A stretch of DNA of 64,000 bases from an uncultured Alistipes sp. (GTDB taxonomy: Bacteria; Bacteroidota; Bacteroidia; Bacteroidales; Rikenellaceae), in contig NZ_OZ007039.1 of NCBI RefSeq assembly GCF_963931675.1, positions 653,657 to 717,656 of the forward strand, given 5' to 3'. The notes below the pieces were generated by a model. The model saw only the letters and a list, made by a program, of their open reading frames with translations. It had not been told where the DNA came from and ran no database searches. Made by a program: the position numbers and the translations under genes. Positions 17,117 through 26,100 of the stretch are shown here, in pieces (positions within the stretch are counted from its first letter, which is position 1; each line of letters starts with the position of its first letter).

Positions 17117-17463
17117 GAGCAAGGAGCAAGGCAGGAGCTACCCCAGCCCCTACGCAGGAGCAGGCCAGCACCAGCCCAGCGGCAGGCTTGGGGCTATGGT
17201 ACTTCGGAATCAAATAGTTACGCTTATTTCGTTGCTTAATGTGTTGTAGTACAATAATTTGCGATTTTTCAAAATTTGAGAGTAAGCCCCAGCCCAGCCC
17301 CTAACCAGCCCCAAGGCAGCCCCACAATTTCGCGCGGAACATTCGGCGCAATTTTCATTTTTACAAAATCAATAAATAACTATATATCAATAAATAACGC
17401 GCACACAAGCGAGGGGCTGGCCAGCCCTTGGGCAGCCCCAAGCGTGCCCCTTCTTAGGGGCAC
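17117..17463. other. GC-rich, repeat- and hairpin-rich island (origin or packaging-site candidate)
   Basis: No gene is seen here. It contains CAAGGCAG at 17127 and 17312 (also twice in the replication initiator gene, 702 and 713) and many CAGCCC motifs. A 13-bp direct repeat atcaataaataac occurs at 17368 and 17386 in an AT-rich patch. Three adjacent hairpins follow: the palindrome GGGCTGGCCAGCCC (17414-17427), CTTGGG-CAGC-CCCAAG (17427-17442) and GTGCCCC-TTCTTA-GGGGCAC (17444-17463). Iteron-like repeats beside an AT-rich stretch suggest a replication origin or packaging signal (inference). Confidence 0.4.
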
Positions 17464-17544
17464 TGGATAAATATAAAGAAAAAGAATATTTCTTTATAGG
17501 GGGTATGGGGGGAACCTTTCTTTACGAACATACCCCGGAAGCTA

Positions 17545-17645
17545 CTACCAACATTTCGGAATAGCTTGCAACATTACTTGCAACATTAACTACCAACATT
17601 TCGGAATAGCTTGCAACATTACTTGCAACATTAACTACCAACATT
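17545..17645. repeat. 45-bp tandem repeat, 2.2 copies
   Basis: Unit 17545-17589 is repeated exactly at 17590-17634, and a third partial copy begins at 17635. Each unit contains ctaccaacatttcggaat and two close copies of ttgcaacatta. No reading frame of useful length crosses it. The flanks hold long inverted repeats: GGGGTATG/CATACCCC at 17500/17529 and CGAGAAGGGC/GCCCTTTCTCG at 17745/17789. Confidence 0.85.
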
Positions 17646-17736
17646 ACCGGAATGATGATAGTAACCGCCGCTATGTTGATAGTTCAACCGGGGGGAATAA
17701 TGCGAGTAACACAAGGGTAACAAAATCCCCGTTTTT

Positions 17737-17904
17737 CTACTTATTCGAGAAGGGCCGGATAACGGACGAAGTAAGAATACCCGTTTTTGCCCTTTCTCGT
17801 GCCCGCTGTTCGACTTTATGCGGTTGGCTGGTGTATTTCCTTGTTTGGAGAATAAAACGCGCTAAAATCGCCTTCTTTTGCCATTCCTTACGCTGCATTG
17901 CCAT
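17737..17904 (-). CDS. Possible small basic protein
   Basis: A 55-residue frame from ATG 17904 (a second Met follows two codons later), rich in Arg/Lys/Gln: MQRKEWQKKAILARFILQTR, then a tail with RARERAKTG. A stop lies 12 nt upstream of the start, so the frame is closed on both sides. The composition looks like a small nucleic-acid-binding protein. Evidence is only the open frame and its sequence character, and the 3' half overlaps an inverted repeat. Confidence 0.3.
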   Translation of the reverse strand: MAMQRKEWQKKAILARFILQTRKYTSQPHKVEQRARERAKTGILTSSVIRPFSNK

Positions 17905-18012
17905 TTGTTCGCAAAATCACTTACTCAGTAACAGCCGAACAAGAAGCGGCCCAGCCCTTACGGTTGAATTGTTGAAACGAGTGTAGAGAACTTGCAACGC
18001 TATACAAATATT

Positions 18013-18029
18013 CGTATTACTATAATACG
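18013..18029 (+). promoter_or_regulatory. Palindromic phage operator/promoter element, copy C
   Basis: CGTATTA-CTA-TAATACG, perfect 7-bp arms with a 3-nt centre, 39 nt before the scaffold start codon. It is followed by TTTCTTTG (18030-18037), a weak -7-like sequence. Same core as copies A, B and D. It precedes the capsid/tail block after a 1.2-kb gap and is the likely start of that transcript. Confidence 0.6.
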
Positions 18030-18068
18030 TTTCTTTGTCGCAGGTTTAATTAAATCCCAAAAATCAAA

Positions 18069-18788
18069 ATGGAACTAAACGAAATTGTAGCACTACTTGA
18101 AACGCAGTTTCCGGGCGTGCGAAAAGACGGGCTTAACCAGCTTGCGCGAGTTATCGCCATGCAAGTTAATACCAAGGAAGAAGCTACCGGTATCGTAGGT
18201 AAACTTACCGCCGAAGCCGTAGCGAAGTTTGTAGCGGATTGGCGCAAAGACGCGGACGCGGAAATAGACAAAGCGAACAAAACGCGCGAGGACAACCTGC
18301 GCAAGAAGTACGACTTTGTGGAAAAGAAACCGGGAGAAGGCGGTACCCCACCCGCACCGGCCGGAACCTTGGACGCCGCAACCGTGCAAACAATGATTAC
18401 GAACGCCGTAAAGGAAGCTACTAAGGGCTTGCAGTCCGAAGTAATGAGCCTTCAAAGCGCGGCCGTAACCGCCAACCGCCGGGAAACGCTTGTTAAAGAG
18501 CTTGCCGACGTACCCGAAGCCTACAAAGCTAAGGTTCTTAAAGATTTCGACAGGGTAGCCAAACTTGGCGGCTTTGCCGACGAAAACGCCTTTAACGAGT
18601 ATCTGACCGAAACCAAGAACGACGTAGCAGCCTTCGGCCAAGAGTTGGCAGACCGGGGCCTAAGCCTTCACGAAAAACCGGTACTTGGTTCCCCCAACAA
18701 GGACGGAGTAAGCGCGGGCGTAGAAAGCTACATACAGGCAAAGGCCGCCGAAGCCGAAAATAAAGGCTTGGGCGGTAAAGAGGTTTAA
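18069..18788 (+). CDS. Phage scaffold protein
   Basis: 239 residues. The composition is typical of scaffolds: acidic and helical with a Pro/Gly/Ala hinge. It starts MELNEIVALLETQFPGVRK, continues with a charged coil (ADWRKDADAEIDKANKTRED), a hinge (KPGEGGTPPAPAGTLDA) and a helical end. It directly precedes two head genes including the capsid, the usual place for a scaffold. It would guide capsid assembly and then leave. First gene after palindrome C. Confidence 0.7.
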   Translation: MELNEIVALLETQFPGVRKDGLNQLARVIAMQVNTKEEATGIVGKLTAEAVAKFVADWRKDADAEIDKANKTREDNLRKKYDFVEKKPGEGGTPPAPAGTLDAATVQTMITNAVKEATKGLQSEVMSLQSAAVTANRRETLVKELADVPEAYKAKVLKDFDRVAKLGGFADENAFNEYLTETKNDVAAFGQELADRGLSLHEKPVLGSPNKDGVSAGVESYIQAKAAEAENKGLGGKEV

Positions 18789-18806
18789 CGCTTAAACACT
18801 TGTAAA

Positions 18807-19388
18807 ATGCTTAGAATCGACAGGAAAAAGGATAACCGCGTTATTCGCGCGTTTACCCACAAGCTCGCCGATATTCCGAACGGTATTACCGTTTCAGCCG
18901 CCGACCTTACGCAGAAAGTTCTGCACGAAGGTACGCCGGTAGGAAAGGACGAAAACGGGCTTTACCATGTAGTGAAAGTAGCCGTTCTTGCGGACGACGC
19001 TACGAACTCCGCTACCACCTACACCGTAAAGAAGGGCCATAACTTCAAAGTCGGCGACGCGCTTATGCTGGCTTCCGGTAAAGCGGCTTACGCTATTACC
19101 GCTATCGCCACAAACAGCGGCGACGCGACCAAAGACGACCTTACGGTAGGTACAACCCTTGGAGTTGCCGCAAAAGCCGGCGATTCGCTTTACCTCGCAG
19201 CCAAGGCCGGGGCTTCGGGGGCAGCTTTCAAATACGCACCGGTAGCCCTTGTAGGCGAAAGCTACGACGTAGACGCGCTTAGCAACCATATCGTAAACGC
19301 CGTAACTATCGGGCAGATTCGGGAAAGCAATATCCCGCCTATCGGTGCCGAAGTGAAAGCCAAACTTACCGGTATTCAGTTTATCTAA
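18807..19388 (+). CDS. Capsid-associated (head decoration/fiber-like) protein
   Basis: 193 residues between scaffold and major capsid. Basic start (MLRIDRKKDNRVIRAFTHKL), then an Ala/Gly/Thr/Asp-rich beta section (GHNFKVGDALMLASGKAAYA, SLYLAAKAGASGAAFKYAP) like small decoration or head-fiber proteins in Bacteroidales phages. Position and composition support a virion head role; no specific motif can be named. Confidence 0.55.
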   Translation: MLRIDRKKDNRVIRAFTHKLADIPNGITVSAADLTQKVLHEGTPVGKDENGLYHVVKVAVLADDATNSATTYTVKKGHNFKVGDALMLASGKAAYAITAIATNSGDATKDDLTVGTTLGVAAKAGDSLYLAAKAGASGAAFKYAPVALVGESYDVDALSNHIVNAVTIGQIRESNIPPIGAEVKAKLTGIQFI

Positions 19389-19405
19389 TTTAATCGGGAA
19401 AAGTT

Positions 19406-20506
19406 ATGCAAAGGAGCTTAATGATTGGCATTACCGAAAGGGATATGCAGGCCGTAGTTAATACCTACGACCTTAAACCGTATTACTATCCTACCTTGTT
19501 CCCCTTGAAGGAGAACTACACGCTTACGTGGAAAGCCCTTGAAGCGCAGGTAGGGTTAAAGATTGCCGGCGACCTTGTAGCGCGTGGCGCAAGTATCAAC
19601 AAGAAGACCCGCGAAGCTATTGCGCGTATTCAGGGCGATATTCCGAAAGTGGCTATTAAGCGCACCAAGGACGAAAACGAGCTTAACGAATACGACATTA
19701 TGGTAGCCATGACTTCCGCGAACCCCGACCTTCGGGCGTTGGTAGAAGCGTGGGCCGAAGATACGCAGTACTGCTGGGACGGGGTGGCCGCCCGCTTGGA
19801 ATGGATTGCGTTGCAGTCTATTTCGTTGGGTAAAGTAACGCTTACCAACGACAACAACAATAGCGTAATTACCGAATACGACGTAGATTATCAAATCGAC
19901 GCAACGCAGAAGGTAGGATTTCAGACCGGCTCGGCCGCTTGGAACACCACCGGCGCAAAACCGTTTAGCAAGGACTTTAAGGCTATCGTAGCTAAGGCCA
20001 AGAAGAAGGGTATTAGCTTGAAGTACGCCTTTATGAACCTTGACACCTTCGCGCTTATGGTTCAGACCGAGGAAGTAACGAAACTTTCCGCTTCGTTCGC
20101 GGCTAACGCCTTGAACATCGCACAAACGCCGAGCTTGGAACAGGTAAACGCGGCTATGAAGGGTTTGGCGTACCTGCGCGGCTTGCAGGTCGTAGTTATC
20201 GACCAAGATATTACTATCGAGAAGGACGACGGAAGCCGTATTACCGGCAACCCGTTCGCCGATAACGTGGTAATGTTCAGCGAAAGCAAGGTACTCGGTT
20301 CAACCTATTGGAAGAAGCCGGCCGATATGAACCTTAAAGGTTCCGTAGCTATCAAAGCTATGAACGGCCACACTTGCGTAAAGAAGTATTCCACCGAGGA
20401 ACCTATCGAAGAAGTTACCGTAGGAATTGCAAACGCTTTCCCGGCTTGGCTTTCTTCGGGTCGTTCCTTCCTTTTGGACACTTCTAACAGCACTTGGACA
20501 CACTAA
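19406..20506 (+). CDS. Major capsid protein (capsid E-like)
   Basis: 366 residues. It resembles the phage major capsid E family: KPYYYPTLFPLKENYTLTW near the start, LVARGASINKKTREAIARIQG, then YAFMNLDTFALMVQTEEV and LRGLQVVVIDQDI in the core, and a conserved end with KYSTEEPIEEVTVGIANAFP. It forms the icosahedral shell with the HK97-type fold expected for this family. Downstream lies a GC-rich imperfect hairpin at ~20514-20537 and then connector genes. Confidence 0.85.
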   Translation: MQRSLMIGITERDMQAVVNTYDLKPYYYPTLFPLKENYTLTWKALEAQVGLKIAGDLVARGASINKKTREAIARIQGDIPKVAIKRTKDENELNEYDIMVAMTSANPDLRALVEAWAEDTQYCWDGVAARLEWIALQSISLGKVTLTNDNNNSVITEYDVDYQIDATQKVGFQTGSAAWNTTGAKPFSKDFKAIVAKAKKKGISLKYAFMNLDTFALMVQTEEVTKLSASFAANALNIAQTPSLEQVNAAMKGLAYLRGLQVVVIDQDITIEKDDGSRITGNPFADNVVMFSESKVLGSTYWKKPADMNLKGSVAIKAMNGHTCVKKYSTEEPIEEVTVGIANAFPAWLSSGRSFLLDTSNSTWTH

Positions 20507-20558
20507 CGAAGACGGGGCCGGCCGGCAACGGTCGCCCCTATTCTAACACCCGCTACCA

Positions 20559-20870
20559 ATGACTTACAAAGAATGGATAACTAAAACGGTCGGCAGATTC
20601 CAGCTAACGGCGGACGACGTGGATTTGATACTTTGCAACCAAAGTAACCTTATCCCCGACCCGGACGCACCGGTAGACGTACGGAAGGCAAAAACGGCCA
20701 TTTGCCGCGAGTTTACAACGCTTATCCCCCTTGCTAATATCGGGGAAGGCGGGTATTCCATTAGTTGGAATTGGGACGCTATCAAACTTTGGTATAACGC
20801 GGCTTGCGCCGAATTAGGCATTACGCCGGCCAGCAAGCCCAAAATTCGGAATAAAAGCAACGTATGGTAA
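20559..20870 (+). CDS. Head-tail connector protein candidate
   Basis: 103 residues. Mostly helical (TVGRFQLTADDVDLILCNQ, KAKTAICREFTTLIPLANI), with the size and position of the head completion adaptor that follows the capsid gene in many siphophages. It overlaps the next gene by 7 nt. Assigned by order, not by a clear motif. Confidence 0.5.
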   Translation: MTYKEWITKTVGRFQLTADDVDLILCNQSNLIPDPDAPVDVRKAKTAICREFTTLIPLANIGEGGYSISWNWDAIKLWYNAACAELGITPASKPKIRNKSNVW

Positions 20871-21253
20871 CGACTTCCTACCAATACCCGCAATACCTGT
20901 ACGCCTTGCAGCACAACGGCGAAAGCGTCCAATTACCTAACGGTTCTTGGGAAACGCCCGCCGCCGCATGGGAGTTAAAAGCAGCTTGCCGAGAAGAAAC
21001 CAACGGTAAAGGTTCGACAATTCAGACCGCCGACGGAGAAACCCGCGTATTCGCTTCGCTTATCCAGCTACCGAAAGGTACGGCCAAAATTCCCGAAGGC
21101 ACGCAGGTAATTGTAACGCGGGAAGAAGTAGAAGTGAGCCAACTTGCGAATACCGATTTTGTCGAAGCGGCCAAAGCAACGGGCTTAGTTGTAGTAACCG
21201 GAACTTGTGAAAAGTTCGACCCCGGCCGGCTTCATTGCCGGTTATGGATTTAA
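20864..21253 (+). CDS. Head closure-like protein
   Basis: 129 residues, beta-rich: YLYALQHNGESVQLPNGSW, SLIQLPKGTAKIPEGTQVIV, GLVVVTGTCEKFDPGRLHCR. This resembles small head closure or stopper proteins that plug the portal after packaging. It sits between connector and tail-completion candidates. It overlaps the start codon of the next gene by 10 nt. Confidence 0.5.
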   Translation: MVTTSYQYPQYLYALQHNGESVQLPNGSWETPAAAWELKAACREETNGKGSTIQTADGETRVFASLIQLPKGTAKIPEGTQVIVTREEVEVSQLANTDFVEAAKATGLVVVTGTCEKFDPGRLHCRLWI

Positions 21254-21678
21254 CACAGATAGCTATGCAAAGTATAGAAACCGATGATATTCTTTTTGAG
21301 ATTCTGAACGCTTCGGCCGAATTGAAAGCGGCCCTTAGCGGCGGAATATTCGTGCAGGGAGAACGGCCGGATAATTCCGGGAAGGAAGACGTAGTAATTA
21401 ACAACCTATTCCTTAACCACGAAGTACCGCAAACCGGAACTTCAAACGTAAATATCCACGTCCCCGACAAAAAGGAAAGAATATGCCGAACCGAACAATT
21501 TAAGGCGAATAGGGAGCGAATACGCGAACTAACGGCTATTGTTTTATCGGTTCTAAAATCGGCGAACATTACCGGGCTGACTATTCGTGTTTCTACGGAA
21601 ACCATAATTAAAGAACCGGGCATTAACGAGCATTACAACAACTTGCGGGTAGAATGGAACATACAGCGAACTAATTAA
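21244..21678 (+). CDS. Tail completion/terminator-like protein
   Basis: 144 residues from ATG 21244, preferred over a TTG at 21235 that would overlap more. Helical N-terminus (MDLTQIAMQSIETDDILFEI), then beta strands (KEDVVINNLFL, NVNIHVPDKKERICRTEQF) and a final LRVEWNIQR strand. This layout matches proteins that cap the tail tube at the neck. Position before the tube protein gene supports this. No catalytic features. Confidence 0.5.
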   Translation: MDLTQIAMQSIETDDILFEILNASAELKAALSGGIFVQGERPDNSGKEDVVINNLFLNHEVPQTGTSNVNIHVPDKKERICRTEQFKANRERIRELTAIVLSVLKSANITGLTIRVSTETIIKEPGINEHYNNLRVEWNIQRTN

Positions 21679-21689
21679 AATTTACGACA

Positions 21690-22232
21690 ATGGCAGAAGC
21701 AAAGAAAACTTATACTATCGGCCTTTCCAAGATTGAGGTAGGCGCAATTGCCGAAGACGGCGGTATGGGGGACACTTTGGCGGTATTGGGTTATACCTAC
21801 CAAGACACCTGCACGATGACGCAGGAAGACCCGGAAACGACCGACCACTACGCCGAAGAAGTGGACGACCCCGTAGTAAGCATTAGCCGGGGTGGGAAGA
21901 CGAACTTTAACTTTTCGATTATGAACCCTTCGGTTACGGTTCTTGCCGACCTTTTGGGCGGGACAGGAACGGCCGGCAACGGTTCCGATACGCAGGATAA
22001 ATGGGAAGCCCCGGATAAAATCCCGGTAGTCGAAAAGTCGGTACGCATTACCCCGGAACAGGGCCTTAAATTCGAGATTCCGCGCATGAAACTCGTAAGC
22101 AAGATTAACGCGACTTTCAGCAAAAGCGGTATTCTTCTTATCGAGGTCGCCGGTACCGTATTGCAGCCGACCAAAACGGGAACTAAGAAAATGACCGCTA
22201 CGCTTATGACCCCGACAGACGTACAGGCATAA
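21690..22232 (+). CDS. Major tail tube protein
   Basis: 180 residues. Starts MAEAKKTYTIGLSKIEVGAI and is beta-rich throughout (NFNFSIMNPSVTVLADLLGG, VEKSVRITPEQGLKFEIPRM, GILLIEVAGTVLQPTKTGTK), as expected for a tail tube monomer. It lies between neck genes and tail-assembly chaperones, and is followed by a strong terminator at 22259 that would keep it the most abundant product of this transcript. Confidence 0.75.
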   Translation: MAEAKKTYTIGLSKIEVGAIAEDGGMGDTLAVLGYTYQDTCTMTQEDPETTDHYAEEVDDPVVSISRGGKTNFNFSIMNPSVTVLADLLGGTGTAGNGSDTQDKWEAPDKIPVVEKSVRITPEQGLKFEIPRMKLVSKINATFSKSGILLIEVAGTVLQPTKTGTKKMTATLMTPTDVQA

Positions 22233-22258
22233 CGCGGGGAAAATCCTTGTTCGAACCC

Positions 22259-22297
22259 GAAAGCCCCCCAAATGAAAGTTTCGGGGGGCTTTCTTAG
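22259..22297 (+). terminator. Hairpin terminator after tail tube gene
   Basis: GAAAGCCCCCC (22259-22269) pairs perfectly with GGGGGGCTTTC (22283-22293) across a 13-nt loop. The T tract is short, so it may attenuate and not stop transcription, lowering expression of the chaperone and tape measure genes relative to the tube protein. Confidence 0.75.
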
Positions 22298-22308
22298 TAT
22301 AAAACGAT

Positions 22309-22890
22309 ATGAACGAAGATAACATAAGAGAAAAAACGGATTTTGAGTTAGAGCGCGAAGAACTTAACCTTTTGGTAAAGCAGGGTATAAAGTTCAGCGT
22401 TACGCACAAAGTTCGCCGACGTAAAAAAGGCGTTAAAGGGTTCTTTCAACGCCCCGAAGTAGTTACGGTAAAAGAGGATTTCGAAATACAGGAACCTACG
22501 CTTTCGGTTCTTGACAGGCTTAGCGCGATATGGGTAGAAATGGTGGTAAACGAAGACCGACTTACGGCCGGCGGAACGGAAACCTTGGCGGAAGCTAAAC
22601 GGATAGCCAAAGATAACGCCGCACGTATGGCCCGAATAATCGCTATTGCCGTATTGGGCGAAGATTACCACGTTACCGAAGTCGGTACGGGCGGACGGAT
22701 TAGGAAATATAACGACGATAAGGAGTTAGACCGGCTTACGGCTCTTTTCTTCCACACTATAAAGCCTTCCAAATTGGTAGGGCTTTCCGAAGCCATAACC
22801 AGCGTAAGCAACTTAGGGGATTTTATAAACTCTATGCGATTGCAGAGCGGCGCAAGGACGACCCAACCGAGGACGGAGCGCATAGAGTAA
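22309..22890 (+). CDS. Tail assembly chaperone (G-like)
   Basis: 193 residues. Acidic helical start (NIREKTDFELEREELNLLVK), then KFSVTHKVRRRKKGVKGFFQ and a helical core ending in SVSNLGDFINSMRL. Located between tail tube and tape measure genes, the standard place for the G/GT chaperone pair. A second frame, -1 relative to this one, runs from inside its 3' end to the tape measure start without an ATG, GTG or TTG near its beginning (next entry), so a fraction of ribosomes should frameshift. Confidence 0.7.
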   Translation: MNEDNIREKTDFELEREELNLLVKQGIKFSVTHKVRRRKKGVKGFFQRPEVVTVKEDFEIQEPTLSVLDRLSAIWVEMVVNEDRLTAGGTETLAEAKRIAKDNAARMARIIAIAVLGEDYHVTEVGTGGRIRKYNDDKELDRLTALFFHTIKPSKLVGLSEAITSVSNLGDFINSMRLQSGARTTQPRTERIE

Positions 22891-23117
22891 CCGGGCTAAA
22901 TAGTCCTTATGGCCGCCGGGGTTCGATTTGCGCCCACCTTGGCTGGACTTGGGATTACTTACATCACGGCGTAGCATGGGCCATTGTGCAACGGTTGTTA
23001 ATTGACGCGCCAAGTATTGCCGACGACGAAGACGGAAGCACAGATACCAAAGCGACCAAGATAACCAGCGAGAACGCCGAAAGTATTTTACAACAAATAA
23101 ATAACCTTATCCGATGA
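22824..23117 (+). CDS. Tail assembly chaperone C-terminal extension (GT-like), expected from -1 frameshift
   Basis: A 97-codon open segment in the -1 frame relative to the upstream chaperone. It reads sensibly as YKLYAIAERRKDDPTEDGAH, then CAHLGWTWDYLHHGVAWAIV and a helical end (NAESILQQINNLIR). Its first possible GTG or TTG is far inside the domain, so independent initiation is unlikely. T-TTT-ATA at 22821-22827 would allow the P-site tRNA-Phe to slip back by one base; the exact site is inference. The fused product would be about 269 residues. Its TGA overlaps the tape measure ATG (ATGA). Confidence 0.6.
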   Translation, partial: YKLYAIAERRKDDPTEDGAHRVTGLNSPYGRRGSICAHLGWTWDYLHHGVAWAIVQRLLIDAPSIADDEDGSTDTKATKITSENAESILQQINNLIR

Positions 23118-26100
23118 ATATAAAAGGCGGTGCCTTGGAGTTCGATATAATTGCGAATAACGGGCAAATAAATAGCGCATTGGACGAAACCAAAAGGCGA
23201 ATACAGGGGTTCACGGACGCGACCGTAGAAGGTGGCGAACAAATGGAAGCCGCCTTTAAGGAAATTGCCGCCCAAATCGACGCAGCATTTAGAGATATAG
23301 ACGCTATGGCGGCAACCCATAGTAACGCTATTTCCGATTTGAAAAAGGAATATGCAAGACTTGGAGCCGAAGCCGGGGGCGTATATAGCAAGATTTACGG
23401 ACAGTCGGGACACAGAACCGACGAACAAAAGAAGATAGCCGATGAAATAAAGCTACGCGAACGGCTATTACAAGAAATTGGAGAATCGGCCGACGCACTC
23501 GCCGAGGAAGAACGCGCATTTAAGAAGCGTTACGAAGAAGTACAGAAGAACGCAGCAGCGCAAAAGACCTTCCGCACCCAGCTACGGGAAGTACGCGAGG
23601 AATTGGCCGCTATGGAACTTGCCGGCGAAACCAATTCGGAAGCGTACGCCAAATTACAGGCACGGTTCGGCCAGCTTAGCAAAGCTATGGACGCAGTAAC
23701 CACGCAGGCCAATATTTTGAAGAAAGGCGAACGCGGCTGGGAAGGTCTTATTTCCGGTATTTCCGGCGTTGCCGGTGCCTTTTCCGCCGCCCAAGGTGCG
23801 GTAAGCCTGTTTGCCGGCGAAAACGAGAATATGCAAAAGATTATGGTTAAAATTCAGTCTTTAATGGCTATAACCATAGGCTTACGCGAAGTTCAGTTAA
23901 TGTTAGACAAAGACGAAGCATTTATGTTAGTAACGCTTCGTAAGGCAAAAGACCTTTATACGGCAGCTATTACCCGTATGAGCGTTGCGCTGGGTATTTC
24001 TAACGTTGCGGCAAAGGCGTTAATGGCTACTCTTACCTTGGGGCTTTCGGTAGCGATTACGGCGGTAATTACCCTTGTATCGAAATATATAAGCAAAACG
24101 AGGGAAGCCAAGAAAGCACAAGAAGAATTTAATTCGAAGGTCGTAGAAACGGCCGTAGAACCCATAGCGGCTATTAACGAACTTGCCTACGCTTGGAATA
24201 AGCTCGGCAACGACATGAACGCGAAAAACAAATTTATCGAAGACAACAAAGACCGCTTCGATGATTTGGGATTTTCCATTAGAACGGTAAAAGACGCGGA
24301 AGATTTGTTAGTAGCCAATAAATCCAAGTTTATAGAAGCCTGTTTGCAGCGTGCTAAGGCTTTTGCCGTACAGGAATTGGCCGTAGAAAAATACAAGGAA
24401 GTATTACAGGCCCAGCAGGAATTAGAAGCAACCCCGAAAGCGTACGTGTCGAAGAAGGGAACCTATACGGACGGTTACGGCGTGCAGCGAAAAGGGGTTG
24501 TTTTGGAAAAATCCAGCAATTGGCAGAAGGCAGAAGCAGCCGTAGAGAAGGCCGAAAGAGAGTACGAAGCATTGGTACGCCAGCAAGTAGAATTTTCCGA
24601 TAAAGAACGCGAAATATTGGCTTCCATAGGTGCCGGTTCGGAGCAAATAGCGGAAGGCAGTATAGCGGCTTTGGAAAAGACTATTTCCGCCTTGAAAACG
24701 AAGTACAAGGAAGCGGCCACCGATACGGAACGGACGGCGTTGTTAAAGCAAATCCAAGAGCAGGAAGCATTACTTAAAAAAATAGACTTGACGGCCACCG
24801 ATACCGACGGCGATAAGGAGAAAGACCCGTTTACGGAGAAGTTAGAGCAACGAAAAAAGAAATACCAAGAGTACGCCAATTGGCTAAATTCCACGAACGA
24901 AGATATACGGAATAGCGCGAAAACGGAATTTGCCGGATTATTGGCCGACGGCGAAAGTTACGAAGCCTACCTTAAAAACCTTAAACGGGAGTTAGAAGCA
25001 TTGCCGGAAACGGCCGACCGGAATAAGAAAATATCGGTAGTGTCTAACGAGCTTGTAAGTATCGAAAAAGATACTTACATGGACGGTTATACCAAGAGTT
25101 TGGAAAAACAGATTTCGTTAGCCGATACCCTTGTAGAAAAGTTGGCGATTATCGCCGACAAACGTAAAGAACTCGAAACGGACGATAGCGGACTAACCAA
25201 GGAAAAGGGGGCAGTTTTAGACACCGAGCAAGCGAACATAGCGACGCAGGCCCAAGAGGACTACGCGAAGGCCATGCGCGATTATAACGACTATTTGCAA
25301 AGTAAAATAGACGCGGAATTATCGTACCAAACCCGCCGTAGGGAATTGGAAATAGCGATAGAGAAGGAAACGGACGCAGAGCGAAAGAAAATACTCGAAA
25401 CACAGTTAAAAACGCTCGATACCACCCAGCAGTTAAAGCAGACAACGGACTACGACGCATTGGTAGAGGAATACAAAACCTATCAGCAGAAATGCGCCGA
25501 TATTTCCGCGCAATACGACAAAAAAATAGCCTTGGCGACCGAGCAGAAGAACGAAGAATTAGTAGCGAAGTTGCAGGAAGCCAAGAATAAGGCCCTTTCG
25601 TCGGCTGCATTGCAGGAATTGCAGGATAGCGGGGCTTGGGAACAACTTTTCGGGAACCTCGACGACCTTACTACGGCGCAAATACAGGCCCTTATAGCCA
25701 AAATCGAAGCGCAAAAGGCCCAATTAGGCGTAGAACTCGACCCGAAAGACTTAGACGTAGTTTTAAGCAAACTACGGGAAGCCAAGGACGAAGTACAGAC
25801 CCGCAACCCGTTTAAGGCCCTTTCTACGGCTTTGAAGGACTATAACAACGACGCAAGCAAAGCGAACCTATCCGAAGTATTCAAAAGTGTAGGGGCTACG
25901 GCCGATTTGGTAAAGGGTTCGTTCGACGCGGTTACGGGTGCGCTTTCGAATATGGGACTTGCCGGCGACGAAGTAACCCAGCAGCTTTTAGGCGACATCG
26001 GCGAAATGATAGGTTCCGCCGGGCAGTTGGCTACCGGTATCGCAACCGGCAACCCGCTGGGGATTATACAGGGTAGTATCGGCCTTATTTCTTCCGCGTT

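Noticed and set aside
17545..17645. CRISPR array
   Set aside because: Units are directly adjacent and identical over their full length, with no variable spacers and no cas genes.
20512..20540. Terminator after the capsid gene
   Set aside because: GC-rich inverted segments exist but pairing is imperfect and no T run follows.
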